DNA of 64,000 nt from Erysipelotrichaceae bacterium. Lineage in GTDB: Bacteria; Bacillota_I; Bacilli_A; RFN20; CAG-826. Under the pieces are notes generated by a model. The model made no database searches and had not been told where the DNA came from. It saw nothing but the letters and a program-made list of their open reading frames with translations. Positions 47,197 to 57,200 of this stretch are shown piece after piece. Position numbers and translations under genes: made by a program. The stretch lies in contig JACKCX010000006.1 of assembly GCA_020633795.1 (NCBI GenBank), positions 1 to 64,000 of the forward strand, read 5' to 3'. The stretch's first letter is position 1, and the number at the start of each line of letters is the position of its first letter.

Positions 47197-47219
47197 AGCG
47201 ATTAATAATCGCTTTTTTT
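47197..47219 (+). terminator. Terminator after degV-type gene
   Basis: AGCGATT AAT AATCGCT and seven T, 6 nt after the stop. The T-run overlaps the -35 of the next promoter. Confidence 0.85.
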
Positions 47220-47246
47220 GTGGTTATACTTTTGAATAAATAATAT
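47218..47246 (+). promoter_or_regulatory. Promoter abutting ATP-grasp gene
   Basis: TTGTGG (47218-47223), 17 bp, TAATAT (47241-47246), then 8 nt to ATG 47255. No ribosome binding site; a leaderless message is predicted. Confidence 0.6.
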
Positions 47247-47254
47247 GATTAGTG

Positions 47255-48139
47255 ATGATGAACGGAATAATTATTGTTAACCAAGAAATTGGTCATAATG
47301 CCTATAAAGTTGATAGGCTGAAAGAAGAATTTGCTAAAGCTTCTATTCAAGTTGATGTTTTTGTGAATGATGGCACCTTAGCATCTATTGAAAATGATGA
47401 TGTTAATATCCACCTTCCTTCGACTGATTTTGTCATTTACATGGATAAAGATATCTATTTAGCAAGACTATTAGAAAAAGCACATTATCGCTTATTCAAT
47501 CGTGCTGATTTTATTAAACTTTGCGATGATAAAATGTTAACATTTATCGCTTGCGCTAATCATGGTATTCGAATGCCAATAACCATCTCTGCCCCGCTTG
47601 TTTATTATGAGCTTCAAGAGCGACATATTTCTTTTCTCAAGGATGTTGAAAGCAAACTTGGTTTCCCTTTAATTGTGAAGAAAGTTTACGGTTCGCTTGG
47701 CGAGGGTGTTTATCGCATCAATAATCACGAAGAATTGGTCAAACTTTATTCAGAGATTTATCGCAATCCAATTATCTTTCAAGAATACATATCTTCTTCG
47801 ATTGGAAAGTCAGTACGTGTTTTAGTTATCGATGGAAAAGTTTTTGGAGCATTTACACGAAAAAATACCAAAGATTTTAGAAGCAACTATGGAACGACAG
47901 CAGGAGGCGAAAAAATCGATAATATCGAAAAATATGCCACTTTTGCGCAAAAAATTTCTGATTTGTTGCATATTGAATACGCTGGTTTAGATTTATTAGA
48001 TAATAATGGAGAAATCATGCTTTGTGAAATTAATTCCAATGCTTTTTTTGAAGAGTTCGAACTTGTCACTGGGCAAAATGTTGCCCAAGCAATTGTTTCG
48101 ATGATTATCAGAAAGGTGAATGATGAACAAAAACGCTAA
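47255..48139 (+). CDS. RimK-like ATP-grasp ligase
   Basis: A 294-residue ATP-grasp enzyme of the RimK/alpha-L-glutamate ligase group. It shows an N-terminal preATP-grasp domain, ATP-binding KKVYGSLGEGVYRI (near residue 145) and metal-site MLCEINSNAFFEEFE (near 250). It probably joins an amino acid (often glutamate) to a peptide or small molecule. The start could be ATG 47255 or 47258; the GTG at 47252 is less likely. The 3' end overlaps the RluA gene by 20 nt. Confidence 0.85.
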   Translation: MMNGIIIVNQEIGHNAYKVDRLKEEFAKASIQVDVFVNDGTLASIENDDVNIHLPSTDFVIYMDKDIYLARLLEKAHYRLFNRADFIKLCDDKMLTFIACANHGIRMPITISAPLVYYELQERHISFLKDVESKLGFPLIVKKVYGSLGEGVYRINNHEELVKLYSEIYRNPIIFQEYISSSIGKSVRVLVIDGKVFGAFTRKNTKDFRSNYGTTAGGEKIDNIEKYATFAQKISDLLHIEYAGLDLLDNNGEIMLCEINSNAFFEEFELVTGQNVAQAIVSMIIRKVNDEQKR

Positions 48140-49073
48140 AACAGTTTCGCCACGTGAGGCGAAACAAAGAAATAAGGACTATCGCAATATTAAGCAATTT
48201 AGTGTCAAAAAACGTATTGAACTTTTGCCATTTTTACTTGAGACATTTGCTAGTCAATCTCGCAATTCAGTTAAATCGCTCCTCTCCTCCCACCGCATTA
48301 GTGTTAATGGAGCACCAATCTCTCAATTTAACTTCAAACTATATCCCGATGACGAAGTGATTGTTACCTCTTCTCCCATCCGAAAAAAAACGCGTAGTAA
48401 CTTGCCAATTCTTTATGAAGATTCGGAGTTTATTGTCATCAATAAGCCGAGTGGATTATTGTCGATTGCTTCTGACAAAGAAAAGGGTTCAACCGCCTAT
48501 CGCATGCTATCGGATTATGTTCAACAAAAAGATAAACATAATCGCATCTTTGTCGTTCATCGAATTGACGAAGACACTTCTGGAGTTTTGATTATGGCAA
48601 AGAATCCCACTATTCAAAAGCAGATGCAAGATCATTGGAATGAATTAGTCACCAAACGTGGCTATTTTGCCATTGTTGAAGGCAAGATGGATGAACCGAG
48701 CGGAACCGTTAAATCATATCTTAAAAAGAATGCTCAAAATTTAATGTATTCCTCAAAAAAAGCAGGCGATGGACAACTATCTATTACCCATTACAAAGTC
48801 ATTAAAGAAAAAGACAATTATTCTCTTCTTGATATCAACATTGATACAGGACGAAAAAATCAAATTCGTGTCCACATGGGTGACCTTGGTCATTATGTGA
48901 TTGGAGATGATAAATATGGCGAACCCTCCAATCCAATTAAACGTTTGGGTCTCCATGCTTATTGTTTAGAATTTAAACACCCTGTCAGCGGAAAAATCAT
49001 GAAGTTTAACGCTCCAATCCCCAAAGAATTTTCTATCTTATTTCCTAAAGATAAAGTATTAAATAAAAAATAG
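48120..49073 (+). CDS. RluA-family rRNA/tRNA pseudouridine synthase
   Basis: A 317-residue pseudouridine synthase with an N-terminal S4 RNA-binding domain (about 35-90) and the RluA catalytic motif VHRIDEDTSGVLIMAK (Asp nucleophile, near residue 142), plus GRKNQIRVHM. The target uridine is not known (RluD/RluC/YjbO-like). AAAGGTG precedes ATG. The stop TAG sits inside a terminator stem. Confidence 0.92.
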   Translation: MMNKNAKTVSPREAKQRNKDYRNIKQFSVKKRIELLPFLLETFASQSRNSVKSLLSSHRISVNGAPISQFNFKLYPDDEVIVTSSPIRKKTRSNLPILYEDSEFIVINKPSGLLSIASDKEKGSTAYRMLSDYVQQKDKHNRIFVVHRIDEDTSGVLIMAKNPTIQKQMQDHWNELVTKRGYFAIVEGKMDEPSGTVKSYLKKNAQNLMYSSKKAGDGQLSITHYKVIKEKDNYSLLDINIDTGRKNQIRVHMGDLGHYVIGDDKYGEPSNPIKRLGLHAYCLEFKHPVSGKIMKFNAPIPKEFSILFPKDKVLNKK

Positions 49074-49091
49074 CTGCATTGCAGCTATTTT
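49067..49091. terminator. Bidirectional terminator containing two stop codons
   Basis: AAAATAGCTGC ATT GCAGCTATTTT, an 11-bp stem. The left arm holds the RluA gene TAG (49071-49073), and the right arm the TAG of typA (49085-49087 on minus). Confidence 0.9.
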
Positions 49092-50917
49092 ATTTCTTCT
49101 CCATTTCGCGCTTTTGAATCATATTTCTTTCTTTCAACAGTGTTCAAGATCTTTTTTCTCATACGATATGTTGAAGGAGTGATTTCCACTAATTCATCAG
49201 CGTTGATATAATCAAGGCAACTTTCAAGAGACATTTTTCGTGGTGTTTTTAGGACGACAGTATTGTCTTTATTGGAACTGCGCATATTGGTTAAAGCTTT
49301 TTTCGTGGTGACATTAACAGCAAGATCAATTGGGTACCGATTCTCGCCGATAATCATTCCTTGATAAACCATCGTTCCAGGCTCAATAAACATTGTTCCT
49401 CGTTCTTCGATGTGCTGAATGGCGTAAGGAGTGGCTTGTCCTGTCTCAGTAGCGACGAGAACGCCAATCGGACGCTGTCCTAATTCTTCCGTAACCATAG
49501 GTCGATATTCACGATAGGTATGTGACATAATGCCATAACCTTTTGTTAATGACATAAAAATCGTGGAATAGCCAATTAAACCTCGAGAAGCAATAACAAA
49601 TTCAAGAATTGTAATTGTCTCACGCGCATCCATGCTAATTAATTCGCCTCCGCGACTACCGATACTTGTCATGACATCACCAACGTATTCATTAGGAACA
49701 TCGATAGTAAGATCTTCATATGGTTCGCATTTCACTCCGTCAATTTCTCGAATGATGACTCGTGGTTTTGAAACCTCGAGTTCAAAAGATTCTCGACGCA
49801 TATTTTCAATTAAAATAGAAAGATGAAGTTCACCTCGACCTGAGACAATCCAAGATTCGCTTTTTGAAACACGGCTCACTTTTAATGCCACGTCCTTTTG
49901 CATTTCACGGAATAATCTCTCATCAATCTTACGAGCCGTTAATTGGGTTCCCTCTTTTCCAGCGAAAGGAGAGGAATTGGTTCCGAAAGTCATTTGTAAA
50001 GTCGGTTCATCAAGCTTAATTAAAGGCAATGGTTCAACACAATCAGTGGCGCATATGGTTTCTCCGACATTGATATCGGTCAAACCAGCAATTGCGACAA
50101 TTTCACCCGCTGATGCTTTTTCAATTTCCAATCGGTGGGTAGCCTCATAACCAAATAATTTCATAACACGGAATTGTTTTACACTGCCATTTAAACGTGA
50201 AACAGCAACGACATCATCAACATGAACTGAACCTTTTTTGATGGTTCCAATGCCAATTCTTCCAACAAAATCGTTATAGTCAAGCAAAGCTATTTGCATC
50301 TGAAACGGAGCATTAACATCTGCTTGTGGAGCGGGAATATTTTTAATAATTGTTTCTAAGACCGCATCCATACCAGGAACTTGTTTTGCAGGATCAGACG
50401 AAAGAGAACTGGTCCCTTTTAAAGCGGAGGTATAGACAATTGGAAAATCTAAAAACTCGTCAGGAGCTCCTAATTCGATAAAGAGATTTAAAACTTGGTC
50501 AACAGTATTTTTAATACTGCAATTAGGACGATCGATCTTGTTGATAACAACAATTGGCTTAATGTGAGCTTCAAGAGCTTTTTTGAGAACAAATCTTGTT
50601 TGAGGCATGGTGCCTTCGAAAGCATCAACTAAAAGCAAACATCCATCGACCATGTTCATGATTCTTTCCACTTCGCCACCAAAATCAGCATGCCCAGGAG
50701 TATCTAAAATATTAATTAAAGTATTGTCATAGGTAATTGAGGTAGTTTTTGCCAAAATGGTAATACCTCTTTCTCTTTCGATGTCATTGCTATCCATGAC
50801 ACGATTTTCGACATCTTCATTTGAGCGGAAAGCTCCAGCGGTTCTTAATAATTGATCAACAAGAGTGGTCTTGCCATGATCAACGTGAGCGATAATTGCA
50901 ATGTTTCGAATATTCAT
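49085..50917 (-). CDS. typA: Translational GTPase TypA/BipA
   Basis: A 610-residue ribosome-binding GTPase. G1 is AHVDHGKTT (near residue 10), G3 DTPGHADF, G4 NKID, followed by EF-G-like domains and the BipA-specific C-terminal domain. Functions in 50S assembly and stress/low temperature. The ATG at 50917 has GGAGGG; the frame upstream is promoter sequence (-35 TTGCAA 50974-50979, 17 bp, -10 TATTAT 50951-50956). Confidence 0.96.
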   Translation of the reverse strand: MNIRNIAIIAHVDHGKTTLVDQLLRTAGAFRSNEDVENRVMDSNDIERERGITILAKTTSITYDNTLINILDTPGHADFGGEVERIMNMVDGCLLLVDAFEGTMPQTRFVLKKALEAHIKPIVVINKIDRPNCSIKNTVDQVLNLFIELGAPDEFLDFPIVYTSALKGTSSLSSDPAKQVPGMDAVLETIIKNIPAPQADVNAPFQMQIALLDYNDFVGRIGIGTIKKGSVHVDDVVAVSRLNGSVKQFRVMKLFGYEATHRLEIEKASAGEIVAIAGLTDINVGETICATDCVEPLPLIKLDEPTLQMTFGTNSSPFAGKEGTQLTARKIDERLFREMQKDVALKVSRVSKSESWIVSGRGELHLSILIENMRRESFELEVSKPRVIIREIDGVKCEPYEDLTIDVPNEYVGDVMTSIGSRGGELISMDARETITILEFVIASRGLIGYSTIFMSLTKGYGIMSHTYREYRPMVTEELGQRPIGVLVATETGQATPYAIQHIEERGTMFIEPGTMVYQGMIIGENRYPIDLAVNVTTKKALTNMRSSNKDNTVVLKTPRKMSLESCLDYINADELVEITPSTYRMRKKILNTVERKKYDSKARNGEEIK

Positions 50918-50950
50918 AACATAACCCTCCTTGAAATTTACGCGTTTTCT

Positions 50951-50979
50951 ATAATAGAAAAAGCCAGTGATGTTTGCAA
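50951..50979 (-). promoter_or_regulatory. typA promoter
   Basis: TTGCAA (50974-50979), 17 bp, TATTAT (50951-50956) on minus, 34 nt before the ATG, with a normal leader and Shine-Dalgarno. Confidence 0.75.
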
Positions 50980-51103
50980 GATAAAACAAAATAAATCTCA
51001 TTATTAAATAATGAATTTAAAGAAAAAACATAAACAAATATAACCTATGAAATTTATATTACTAAAAAACTATTTTTATAATAAAAGTTTAAGTTTAATT
51101 TTT

Positions 51104-51125
51104 TAAAAAAAGATTTTGTGAATCT
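51104..51125 (-). terminator. Terminator after rsmI
   Basis: AGATT/AATCT 5-bp stem with a 5-nt loop followed on minus by seven T, 11 nt beyond the rsmI stop. Weak stem; the rest of 50980-51135 is AT-rich without other recognised elements. Confidence 0.55.
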
Positions 51126-51135
51126 AAAAAAGCCG

Positions 51136-51993
51136 CTATTTGGAAAAATCTGCTTTGTTTGCAAGCTTATAAATATAATTTTTGCTGATATTCATTTCTT
51201 CTGCCGTTATTTCGATGGCGTTTTTATTTGATAATCCCATTTTAATAAGATAACCTACTCTATTTAAAATTTTTGTATCTTCCACAACGGGCTTGTACAT
51301 ACATCCAGAAATGATGATAACCATCTCTCCCTTTAGTCCTTCGTTTTCAAGAGTAAGAATTTCTTCTGCTGTTCCATGAATATATTCCTCATTGAGTTTG
51401 GTTAATTCTCTTGCGAGAACGAGTTCTCTATTGTTGAGAACTTCTTTTATTAATGAAAGAGTTTTAAAAATCCGATGTGGGCTCTCATAGAGAATAGTGG
51501 TTTCAGAGCGAGATTTAATGTTTTCCAATTCTTCTTTTGCCTCTTTATCTTTTGGCGGTAAAAAACCATAGAAATAGAAATGAGTTGTTGATAAACCCGA
51601 GGCCACTAAAGCATTTAAAAAGGCTGAACTACCACTGATAGTGGAGACTTTAATTCCACTCTCTAAAGCTTTCTTAACCAGTATTTGTCCTGGATCGCTG
51701 ATTCCGGGATATCCAGCATCTGAAACATAAGCAACTTTTTTACCTTCTTTTATCAATGAAATGAGATGCTCTGAAGCCTGCGATTCATTATGTTCTCGAA
51801 GGGAAAGAAGTTCTTTTTTAATTCCAAATTTTTCTAAAAGTGAATAAGTATTTCTCGTATCCTCTGCAGCAATTAGATCGACATCATTCAATGTGTCAAT
51901 TGCTCGTTTAGACATTTCAGAAAGATTGCCAATAGGGGTAGCAACTAAATATAAGACAAATCCAGTATTATCAAAACTTTTATTTCTTTTCAT
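51136..51993 (-). CDS. rsmI: 16S rRNA 2'-O-ribose C1402 methyltransferase
   Basis: A 285-residue RsmI with tetrapyrrole-methylase fold. LVATPIGNLSEMS near residue 15, SDAGYPGISDPG and the GSSAFLNAL segments are diagnostic; a C-terminal helix-turn-helix (KNAIEITAEEMNISKNYIYKLAN) is typical of the Firmicute form. I use the ATG at 51993 (MKRNKSF); the TTG at 52017 has no ribosome site. It overlaps ricT by 14 nt. Confidence 0.93.
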   Translation of the reverse strand: MKRNKSFDNTGFVLYLVATPIGNLSEMSKRAIDTLNDVDLIAAEDTRNTYSLLEKFGIKKELLSLREHNESQASEHLISLIKEGKKVAYVSDAGYPGISDPGQILVKKALESGIKVSTISGSSAFLNALVASGLSTTHFYFYGFLPPKDKEAKEELENIKSRSETTILYESPHRIFKTLSLIKEVLNNRELVLARELTKLNEEYIHGTAEEILTLENEGLKGEMVIIISGCMYKPVVEDTKILNRVGYLIKMGLSNKNAIEITAEEMNISKNYIYKLANKADFSK

Positions 51994-52861
51994 TTGATGA
52001 TGGTCTCTTTTTAACAAAGTAAGCCTGTTTTTTCAAATCTTCAAAGGGAATGAATTTCACGTCTTCAGAATTTTCGATTTTGACCACTTGAGAGATAACA
52101 TTGATATTTGTAATGGTATACTCCACTTTATCAATGAAGAGCTTACTGCCAAGTTCGGGATATAATTTTTTGGCTTCGGTATAGGCATCATCCTCGTATT
52201 TCAGACAGCAAAGTAATTTTCCACAATGGCCACTTAATTTTGGAATATTGATGGAGAGCATTTGATTTTTTGCTCGACTAATTGATATTCCATCGAATTC
52301 ATTTAAGAAAGTAGCACAGCATAAAGGGAGACCACACACGCCAATGCCACCAATCATTTTAGCTTTATCACGTGAGCCAATTTGTCTTAATTCAATGCGA
52401 GTATGAAGCCGAGAAGCCAATGTTTTGAGCAACTCTCGAAAGTCGACACGCTCATCAGCTAAATAAGAAAACAGGACTTTAGACTTGTCTAAAGTAAATT
52501 CACAAGAAATTAAATTCATTGGAAGATGAAGTTTTTCAGCTTCACCTCGGCAAATCTCTAAAGCATGAGCAGCATCTTTTTGATTGATTTCATATAAGCG
52601 AATATCGACATCAGTCGCCACTCTTATCACTGGTTTTAATCCGATATTAGATTGGTACTTTGAAATATCGATCGGTTCAATAGCAACAGTGCCTAACTCA
52701 AGTCCTTTAATTGTTTCAACGACGACTTTGTTATCGATATTTAAAGGAAGATTTTCAGTTCCGAAGAAATAAATGCGTGGAGCGGAAATAAATTTGATTC
52801 CGACATAGTGATCGTAGATAGAATTATCTATCTGTTCTGGGATTGGATTATTTTGGTACAT
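51980..52861 (-). CDS. ricT: RicT/PSP1-domain protein
   Basis: A 293-residue PSP1-domain protein (YaaT/RicT), a component of the RicAFT complex that carries [4Fe-4S] clusters and stimulates RNase Y mRNA processing in Bacillus. Cys motifs GVCGLPLCC and CGKLLCCL (near residues 173 and 210) match the cluster region. YabA, usually next downstream in Bacillus, is missing here. Confidence 0.94.
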   Translation of the reverse strand: MYQNNPIPEQIDNSIYDHYVGIKFISAPRIYFFGTENLPLNIDNKVVVETIKGLELGTVAIEPIDISKYQSNIGLKPVIRVATDVDIRLYEINQKDAAHALEICRGEAEKLHLPMNLISCEFTLDKSKVLFSYLADERVDFRELLKTLASRLHTRIELRQIGSRDKAKMIGGIGVCGLPLCCATFLNEFDGISISRAKNQMLSINIPKLSGHCGKLLCCLKYEDDAYTEAKKLYPELGSKLFIDKVEYTITNINVISQVVKIENSEDVKFIPFEDLKKQAYFVKKRPSSNEKK

Positions 52862-52865
52862 GTTA

Positions 52866-53858
52866 TTACTCCTTTGTAATGTCTAACATTAAATGATCGA
52901 GTAGAAGAGGAATGTTGACATTGGTATTAATAAGATTTCGACATCTTAATATTTCTAATAAACTATTCTCGATATGGGACAAATTCTTGACAAGAATAGT
53001 TAATTCATTACTATAGCTTTTAAGAATTGGATTTTTACCATGTTTGATATTAACCAAATCTTCAAAAGCTTGTATTAGTATATCAAGAAAAAACCTCGCT
53101 GACTCTTTTGTTTTGATGATGGGGGTAATATTTGTTTCACAAGTGTAGATGGCTTCGCTACTATTTTCACTTCCTAAAGCCTTAATGAGTTGAATAAAAC
53201 CATTTTTTGCCTCTTCAAAAGCTTCTTCTGTTTCTTTATTTTTTAAAGCATCAAGAATAAAATCAGCATCGTTATAAAAATATGACAATAATTCAGCATT
53301 CTGCTCAGACACACCTTTGGTTATTGCTTCATCAATCACTTGTCTTCGATCGATTAATTTTAAATGCATAATTTGACAACGTGAAGTAATAGTGGGTAAA
53401 ACATTGCTCTCATTATTTGTGGTTAAAAAGGCATATATTTTGCTTCCTGGTTCTTCAAGAAATTTAAGAATAGAATTAACGGCAACAGGAGTCATGTTCT
53501 CGACGAGGTGTAAGATATAAATCATGATTCCTTTGCTTTCGAAAGCCGTTTTATCAAATTGAGTTTCAATCGCTTCAATCTCTTCTTTTTTAATGGTATG
53601 GTTTGAACCGTCATAAATAATAAAATCCGGATAATTACCATCCTCCACTCTTAAGCAAGAAATACAATTGTTACACGCTAATGGAGAAGGATTATCACAG
53701 ATAATGGATTTCGCTAAATATTTGGCAGTTTCAAACAAAGGAGTTCCAGGTTGCCCAGCGATAAGATAAGCATGAGAAAGATGCTGACTCTGCAAAGAAT
53801 TAACAAAAGTCTGATAAATGATGGGCTGATATTTTTTTAAATATTCCTCTATTTGCAT
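52866..53858 (-). CDS. holB: DNA polymerase III subunit delta'
   Basis: A 330-residue clamp-loader subunit. The N-terminal AAA+ domain has the degenerate Walker A AGQPGTPLFETA (no GK[ST], as expected for delta') and a zinc knuckle CDN...ACNNCISC. SRC motif (TITSRCQIM) is present. It overlaps tmk by 10 nt. Confidence 0.92.
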   Translation of the reverse strand: MQIEEYLKKYQPIIYQTFVNSLQSQHLSHAYLIAGQPGTPLFETAKYLAKSIICDNPSPLACNNCISCLRVEDGNYPDFIIYDGSNHTIKKEEIEAIETQFDKTAFESKGIMIYILHLVENMTPVAVNSILKFLEEPGSKIYAFLTTNNESNVLPTITSRCQIMHLKLIDRRQVIDEAITKGVSEQNAELLSYFYNDADFILDALKNKETEEAFEEAKNGFIQLIKALGSENSSEAIYTCETNITPIIKTKESARFFLDILIQAFEDLVNIKHGKNPILKSYSNELTILVKNLSHIENSLLEILRCRNLINTNVNIPLLLDHLMLDITKE

Positions 53859-54469
53859 AATCTCGATAAAATAGCGTCCAATGTCGCTTGTGCCACTTTT
53901 TCTTTGGACTTGCTTGCATCAATAATGACATAACGATCAGGATAGCGTTTTGCTAATTCAAGAAAAGTGGATCGAACCTTATTATGAAACTCTATTTTTT
54001 CGAGGTCTAAACGATTGATTTCACGTTTATCATTACTGTTGATACGCGCTAAGCCAATGCTTGGATCAATATCGAACAAAAGTGTTAAATCGGGCCAAGT
54101 ATTTTCTGTCGCAAATAAATTAATATTTAAAACTTCGTCAATTCCTAAATGGCGCGCCCCACCTTGATAGGCGAGGGATGAATCAAGATAACGATCGCAA
54201 ATAACAATCTTGCCTTCCTTTAACGCGGGCCAAACTTTTTCAACGAGATGTTGTCTTCGGCTGGCAGCATATAAAAGAGCCTCAGTTTTGCTATCCATTG
54301 CGGTGTTACCTTTATCGAGAATGACATTCCTGATTTGTTCACTGATAGGGGTGCCACCTGGTTCGCGAGTACGAACAATTTGATATCCCAAATCTTGTAA
54401 TTTTTTTACCGCTGTTTCAACGGCGGTGGTCTTTCCTGATCCTTCTGGTCCTTCAAGTGTGATAAACAT
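53849..54469 (-). CDS. tmk: Thymidylate kinase
   Basis: A 206-residue TMP kinase forming dTDP. P-loop EGPEGSGKTTAVE at residue 6, DRYLDSSLAYQGGAR and LID region are present. Start at 54469 has AGGAAGGA; the longer frame (54505) overlaps recR and is not used. Part of dnaX-ebfC-recR-tmk-holB-ricT-rsmI. Confidence 0.95.
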   Translation of the reverse strand: MFITLEGPEGSGKTTAVETAVKKLQDLGYQIVRTREPGGTPISEQIRNVILDKGNTAMDSKTEALLYAASRRQHLVEKVWPALKEGKIVICDRYLDSSLAYQGGARHLGIDEVLNINLFATENTWPDLTLLFDIDPSIGLARINSNDKREINRLDLEKIEFHNKVRSTFLELAKRYPDRYVIIDASKSKEKVAQATLDAILSRLCK

Positions 54470-54482
54470 AGTAAAGTCCTTC

Positions 54483-55079
54483 CTAAATTTTTCGACGCCC
54501 TTCAAAGGCTTTTGACAAAGTCAATGAATCAGCATAATCAAGATTGCCACCCATCGGTAAGCCATAGGCTAAACGAGTAACATTAATACCCATGGGTTCA
54601 ATTATTTTGGCAAGATATAAGGCAGTTGTTTCACCATCGACAGTTGGATTTGTGGCGATAATGACTTCTTTGATAACCCCTTCTTGAATTCTCTTAATCA
54701 ATTGAGGAATATTTAAATCTTCAATTCCTTTTCCTCTTGAAATAGAAATGGTTCCGCCTAAAACATGATAAAGACCATGGAAACTTTCCGCTTTTTCAAA
54801 AGCTAACAAATCTTTAGGTGATGAAACGACCATTAATGAGGTTTTATCTCGCGCTTCATCGCGACATATATCACAAATTGTTTCCTCAGTGAGATTCCCA
54901 CAAATTGGGCAGATGTGAATAGAAGATTTGAGTTCTTTTATGGCTTCGGAAAATTCATTCAAATCATCCTCATCCATTTCGAGCATCGCAAAAGCCATTC
55001 TCTCCGCTGATTTCTTGCCAACACTGGGGAGCTTAGATAACGATTCTTCTAGTCTTTCTAAAGCTTTTAATTTTTCCAT
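54483..55079 (-). CDS. recR: Recombination protein RecR
   Basis: A 198-residue RecR with helix-hairpin-helix (LPSVGKKSAERMA), Cys4 zinc finger CPICGNLTEETICDICRD and TOPRIM domain (about 75-175). It acts with RecO/RecF in gap repair. Its ATG overlaps the ebfC stop. Confidence 0.97.
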   Translation of the reverse strand: MEKLKALERLEESLSKLPSVGKKSAERMAFAMLEMDEDDLNEFSEAIKELKSSIHICPICGNLTEETICDICRDEARDKTSLMVVSSPKDLLAFEKAESFHGLYHVLGGTISISRGKGIEDLNIPQLIKRIQEGVIKEVIIATNPTVDGETTALYLAKIIEPMGINVTRLAYGLPMGGNLDYADSLTLSKAFEGRRKI

Positions 55080-55381
55080 TACATTCCTAATCCATTACGG
55101 CGACCAGTGATGCGTTCATTGATATCACCGCGTTCTTTTTCAATCATGCTCATAATTTCATTTATTGTTAATACGACGAGATCTTCAATCATTTCTTTAT
55201 TTTCTGGATCTAAAGCACTCTCATCAATTGAAATTGATTTCATCTCATGAGAGCCAAGCATAGTAACTGTGACCGCCCCGCCTTTTGTAAGCGTGAATTC
55301 TTTTTGTTCTAACTCGCCCATTGCCTTGTTCAAATCTCGTTGCATTTTTTGAGCTTGCATCATCATTTGTTGCATATTCAT
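55079..55381 (-). CDS. ebfC: Nucleoid-associated protein EbfC/YbaB
   Basis: A 100-residue dimeric DNA-binding protein of the YbaB family, with a Met/Gln-rich N-terminus and the central SHEMKSISIDESALD strand-helix region. Always between dnaX and recR. Extends 6 nt after dnaX. Confidence 0.95.
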   Translation of the reverse strand: MNMQQMMMQAQKMQRDLNKAMGELEQKEFTLTKGGAVTVTMLGSHEMKSISIDESALDPENKEMIEDLVVLTINEIMSMIEKERGDINERITGRRNGLGM

Positions 55382-55387
55382 AGCACT

Positions 55388-57097
55388 CTATTCTCCTATA
55401 AACTTTAAAGTTGATTCATTAATTTTTGGTAATTTGTTGACTTGAATCATATCCATATACATCTTTTGTAATCTAATGGAATCTTTTCTTGAGACGGCAT
55501 AAACAAACATTTTTCGACCGAAAATATTGGAAATGACATCTTGAATTTCTTGCTGGTTCTCTTGAGAATTAACTTTTGTGACAGCCTTGTCGAGTGGATA
55601 CTCAACAATGAGAACTTTGTTTCCGGCGACAAGTGGATGGCCATCGACGAGCAACATGGCAACTTTGCCAAGAGATGGATGAGCTGTTAGTCGATTGATG
55701 TTTCTCCAATTTTTAATCAGATCATTCTTTATATCTTTTTTGCTGGTGACCATGATTTTAATCATCAGATCATCATTAACAAAAAATTTATCATCAACTT
55801 TTGTGTTTTCTAATAACAACACTCCTTCACCAAAGACAATTGGTTTTTGCGGTTCGTCAATCTGCGGTTCATCTTCAGAAAGAATTGACATTTGTTGTGG
55901 AGCATTATTCTTTGCTTTAGTGTCAATTAATTGGCTTTTTGCAGTATTTTCAGTGTTTTTTTCATTAATTTTAGTTGCGATATTTTCTTTAACAGGAATA
56001 GAAGAGTTTTCCTTTTTTTCAAATTTTAGACTAGCTAATTTTAGAAGCATGACCTCAAATAAGGGAGCGATAGAGGTAACATTTTTATAATCTTTAAGAG
56101 TGTTCATCAAGATTTCAACCATCTCCATTGTTTGCTTTTGATTAAACTGATGAGAAAGAAGTTGGACTTCCTCTTTTTTGAGAATTTCTAAATAGTCGAA
56201 ACGATTAGTGGTTTCAAAAATCAAGAGATCTTTTAATACGAGAAGCAAGTCATCGGTCAAACGTTTAATGTCTGTTCCGCGGGCAATGTATTCCTTTAAT
56301 CGATCAAGGACATCAGTAATATCGTTTTGAGCGATAGAAGTTAAGAGTTCGATTTTTTCTTGTGTTGATTCAAGAGCAAAAATGTCAAGGACATCATCCT
56401 CATTTAAGCGATTGCCAGAATACGCCAAAACTTGATCTAAGATTGACAATGCATCACGCATACCGCCATCGGCTAAAGAAACAATTAATTTGACAGCCTT
56501 TTCGTTATAGGCAATGTTCTCTTGTTCTAAAATATCTTTAATTCGACCATTGATATCATCATCGCTAACTTTTGAAAAATCATATCTTTGACAGCGAGAA
56601 AGGATAGTAGGCAAAATTTTATGTGGTTCTGTAGTTGCCAAGATGAAAATGACATGCTCTGGTGGTTCTTCAAGCGTTTTTAATAATGCGTTGAAAGCCC
56701 CAGCTGTCATCATATGAACTTCATCGATAATATAAACCTTGTATCGACCGAGAATAGTGCTGTATTTGACTTTATCAATCAAGTCTCTAATTTCATCGAC
56801 TCCGTTATTGCTGGCGGCATCAATTTCAAGGACATCAGGATGAGTTCCTTCATTGATAGCAACACAGTTTTTGCATTCGTTGCATTGATGGCCGATTCCC
56901 TCGTCACAGTTTAATGCTTTGGCGAGAAGTTTTGCCATTGTCGTCTTTCCAGTTCCACGAGGACCAGCAAAAAGATAAGCATGAGCAATCTTACCTGTTG
57001 CTAGAGCATTTTTAATTGTTTTGACGATATGCTGTTGTCCAGCAACTTCGTCAAAGGTTAATGGACGATATTTTCGATAAAGCGCCTTGTAAGCCAT
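55388..57097 (-). CDS. dnaX: DNA polymerase III subunits gamma/tau
   Basis: A 569-residue tau-length DnaX. Walker A GPRGTGKTTMAK (near residue 45), zinc module CDEGIGHQCNECKNC, Walker B DEVH and sensor SRCQRYDF are intact. The C-terminal tau part is Lys/Glu-rich. No A-run frameshift site producing a short gamma form was noticed. GGTGAA ribosome site; promoter -10 TATAAT at 57116-57121. Confidence 0.96.
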   Translation of the reverse strand: MAYKALYRKYRPLTFDEVAGQQHIVKTIKNALATGKIAHAYLFAGPRGTGKTTMAKLLAKALNCDEGIGHQCNECKNCVAINEGTHPDVLEIDAASNNGVDEIRDLIDKVKYSTILGRYKVYIIDEVHMMTAGAFNALLKTLEEPPEHVIFILATTEPHKILPTILSRCQRYDFSKVSDDDINGRIKDILEQENIAYNEKAVKLIVSLADGGMRDALSILDQVLAYSGNRLNEDDVLDIFALESTQEKIELLTSIAQNDITDVLDRLKEYIARGTDIKRLTDDLLLVLKDLLIFETTNRFDYLEILKKEEVQLLSHQFNQKQTMEMVEILMNTLKDYKNVTSIAPLFEVMLLKLASLKFEKKENSSIPVKENIATKINEKNTENTAKSQLIDTKAKNNAPQQMSILSEDEPQIDEPQKPIVFGEGVLLLENTKVDDKFFVNDDLMIKIMVTSKKDIKNDLIKNWRNINRLTAHPSLGKVAMLLVDGHPLVAGNKVLIVEYPLDKAVTKVNSQENQQEIQDVISNIFGRKMFVYAVSRKDSIRLQKMYMDMIQVNKLPKINESTLKFIGE

Positions 57098-57115
57098 ATT
57101 TGTTCACCATTTAAG

Positions 57116-57121
57116 ATTATA
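57116..57121 (-). promoter_or_regulatory. dnaX promoter -10
   Basis: Minus-strand TATAAT preceded by GTG, 18 nt before the dnaX start; -35 near TTTTAT at 17 bp is weak. Confidence 0.55.
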
Positions 57122-57200
57122 CACAAATGCGCGCTTACATAAAAGCCTTAATATTCATATTAAATAAAAGCAATTGAACCTTTTTCTTTAAGCCCTCCTA

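Noticed and set aside
55388..57097. dnaX programmed frameshift producing gamma
   Set aside because: I did not see a clear AAAAAAG slippery site with supporting structure; the reading frame is continuous at tau length.
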